NCBI RefSeq assembly: GCF_007197995.1
Contig: NZ_VKKH01000006.1
Span: forward strand, 124,001 to 188,000
Direction: 5' to 3'
DNA: 64,000 nucleotides
Origin: Aliiglaciecola sp. M165
GTDB lineage: Bacteria; Pseudomonadota; Gammaproteobacteria; Enterobacterales; Alteromonadaceae
The translations under genes were made by a program, and so were the position numbers. Shown here piece by piece: positions 63,139-64,000 of the stretch. Under the pieces are notes generated by a model, which was given only the letters and a program-made list of their open reading frames with translations, did no database searches and was not told the DNA's origin. The first letter of the stretch is position 1, and every line of letters begins with the position of its first letter.

Positions 63139-64000
63139 ATGACTTTTACCAACAACCTTAAACTATTGACTCGAACCGCTATGCTCTTTGGTGCATGCAT
63201 GCTATTTGCTTGTGGTGGAAGCTCTTTAGATAGCGATACCGATCAGCCCGACCCACTGGTTTTGGTGAATGCAGGTGCGAGTCAGTCGGTCAACGAACAA
63301 TCTACTGTTCAGCTTAATGGTTCTGCAATTGGCACCTCTGAAACCTTGACCTATGCGTGGAGTGCGTCACCGTCAATTACGATTACCCAAAACGATGTGA
63401 ATGCCCCGACAGCGAGTTTTTTGACTCCCGCAACCACTGAAATCTTAACCTACACATTTACCCTGGTAGTAACAGATGAAAGTGGCAATCAGGGCTCTGA
63501 CACCGTTCAATACCAAGTGCAACCAGTAAATGAGGGGCCGAGCGCGCTAATAAACGTCACTAAGCCGCTAATCAGTTCTAGTGCGCAATACCCAGCTGGA
63601 GTAGAAGTTATTCTTGATGCCAGCGCCAGCAGTGACATAGACCCGCCGGACACACTTGACCCAATTGCCGCTTGGAGATGGCAACAAACTGCCGGAGAGG
63701 ACGTACTCAGTGGGGTGAGTTTGGATGGCGATAGCATCGCTTTTTTTACCCCAATATTAGATGACGCCTCCCAACTAAGTTTTGATTTAACGGTTACCGA
63801 CCAAGAGGGCGCGCAGGACAGTGCGACGATAACGCTGGATATCTTAAGCGCCAGTCAGACTCAACCCGTGGTTAACGCAGGTGTCGATCACCAGGTTTTT
63901 CCCGGTGAAATTATCTTGCTAACAGGCGAAGCGAGCACCAGCATACCTGCAGGAGAGCCATTGATATTTAACTGGTTAAACGACTCAGAATTAGTGCCTC
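63139..64000 (+). CDS. PKD-type lipoprotein, 3' end outside window
   Basis: The frame is open from ATG 63139 to the window edge, 287 residues so far. A lipobox (LFAC, about residue 25) marks a lipoprotein. It continues with repeated immunoglobulin-like PKD domains: VNAGASQSVNEQSTVQLNG, and LTYTFTLVVTDESGNQGSDT, then a second ILDASASSDIDPPDTLDPIA and a third that begins VVNAGVDHQVFPGE. PKD-rich surface proteins mediate adhesion or substrate binding. The length and any catalytic domain are beyond the window. Confidence 0.88.
   Translation, partial: MTFTNNLKLLTRTAMLFGACMLFACGGSSLDSDTDQPDPLVLVNAGASQSVNEQSTVQLNGSAIGTSETLTYAWSASPSITITQNDVNAPTASFLTPATTEILTYTFTLVVTDESGNQGSDTVQYQVQPVNEGPSALINVTKPLISSSAQYPAGVEVILDASASSDIDPPDTLDPIAAWRWQQTAGEDVLSGVSLDGDSIAFFTPILDDASQLSFDLTVTDQEGAQDSATITLDILSASQTQPVVNAGVDHQVFPGEIILLTGEASTSIPAGEPLIFNWLNDSELVP

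Overview
The window looks like a chromosomal segment of a marine gammaproteobacterium of the Alteromonadales (Alteromonas/Glaciecola/Paraglaciecola type). This is inferred from protein character: a TonB receptor, a MipA/OmpV porin, YgiQ, RlmF, a DUF3718 protein, a REC-CheC protein, several photolyases and an RDD/SpoIIM/DUF4129/DUF4350/MoxR/DUF58 operon. I ran no database search. The one RNA gene found is a tRNA with a CAU anticodon, probably Ile2.

Layout. 1-9.5 kb: envelope and catabolic genes (TonB receptor cut by the left edge, secreted cyanophycinase-like S51 protein, MipA/OmpV, thiolase, secreted carboxylesterase, an unknown membrane protein). 9.5-14.1 kb: an ABC exporter preceded by an overlapping mini-ORF, a 269-bp nested inverted-repeat element, yjjX, a PepSY protein and a TPR protein. 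14.1-24.7 kb: a region rich in DNA repair and light-related genes: DUF2805, a FAN1-like VRR-NUC nuclease fused to a DEDD exonuclease, a flavin reductase, YgiQ, and three different photolyase/cryptochrome-family proteins with a 46-residue DUF2256 protein not separately called before. 24.9-34.2 kb: a deacylase with a possible N-terminal frameshift, then a tightly overlapping operon RDD-SpoIIM-DUF4129-DUF4350-MoxR-DUF58. 34.2-47.2 kb: hemN with a possible FNR site, a CPA1 antiporter, a solute-binding lipoprotein, rlmF, an AraC regulator divergent from a secreted sandwich-fold protein, a DUF885-like lipoprotein and a PA2778/PA2779-type pair.

47.6-57.0 kb is a 9.4-kb integrative island. A P4-type tyrosine integrase lies next to the tRNA, and a 16-bp core inside the tRNA is repeated directly at 47575-47590. 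All island genes lie on the minus strand: integrase, two 141-residue proteins, a 433-residue unknown, AlpA, a helix-turn-helix protein, a winged-helix protein followed by an iteron-like array, a zinc-ribbon protein, several small unknowns and a class II Fic protein with its own array of CTACAA repeats. I see no capsid, terminase, conjugation or recognisable restriction gene. It may be a small phage-satellite-like or autonomously replicating element of an undescribed type, and it is the best candidate here for a novel system.

57.2-64 kb returns to ordinary chromosome: DUF945, DUF3718, an LrgA/LrgB pair, a REC-CheC response regulator with a PAS protein, and a PKD-type lipoprotein cut by the right edge.
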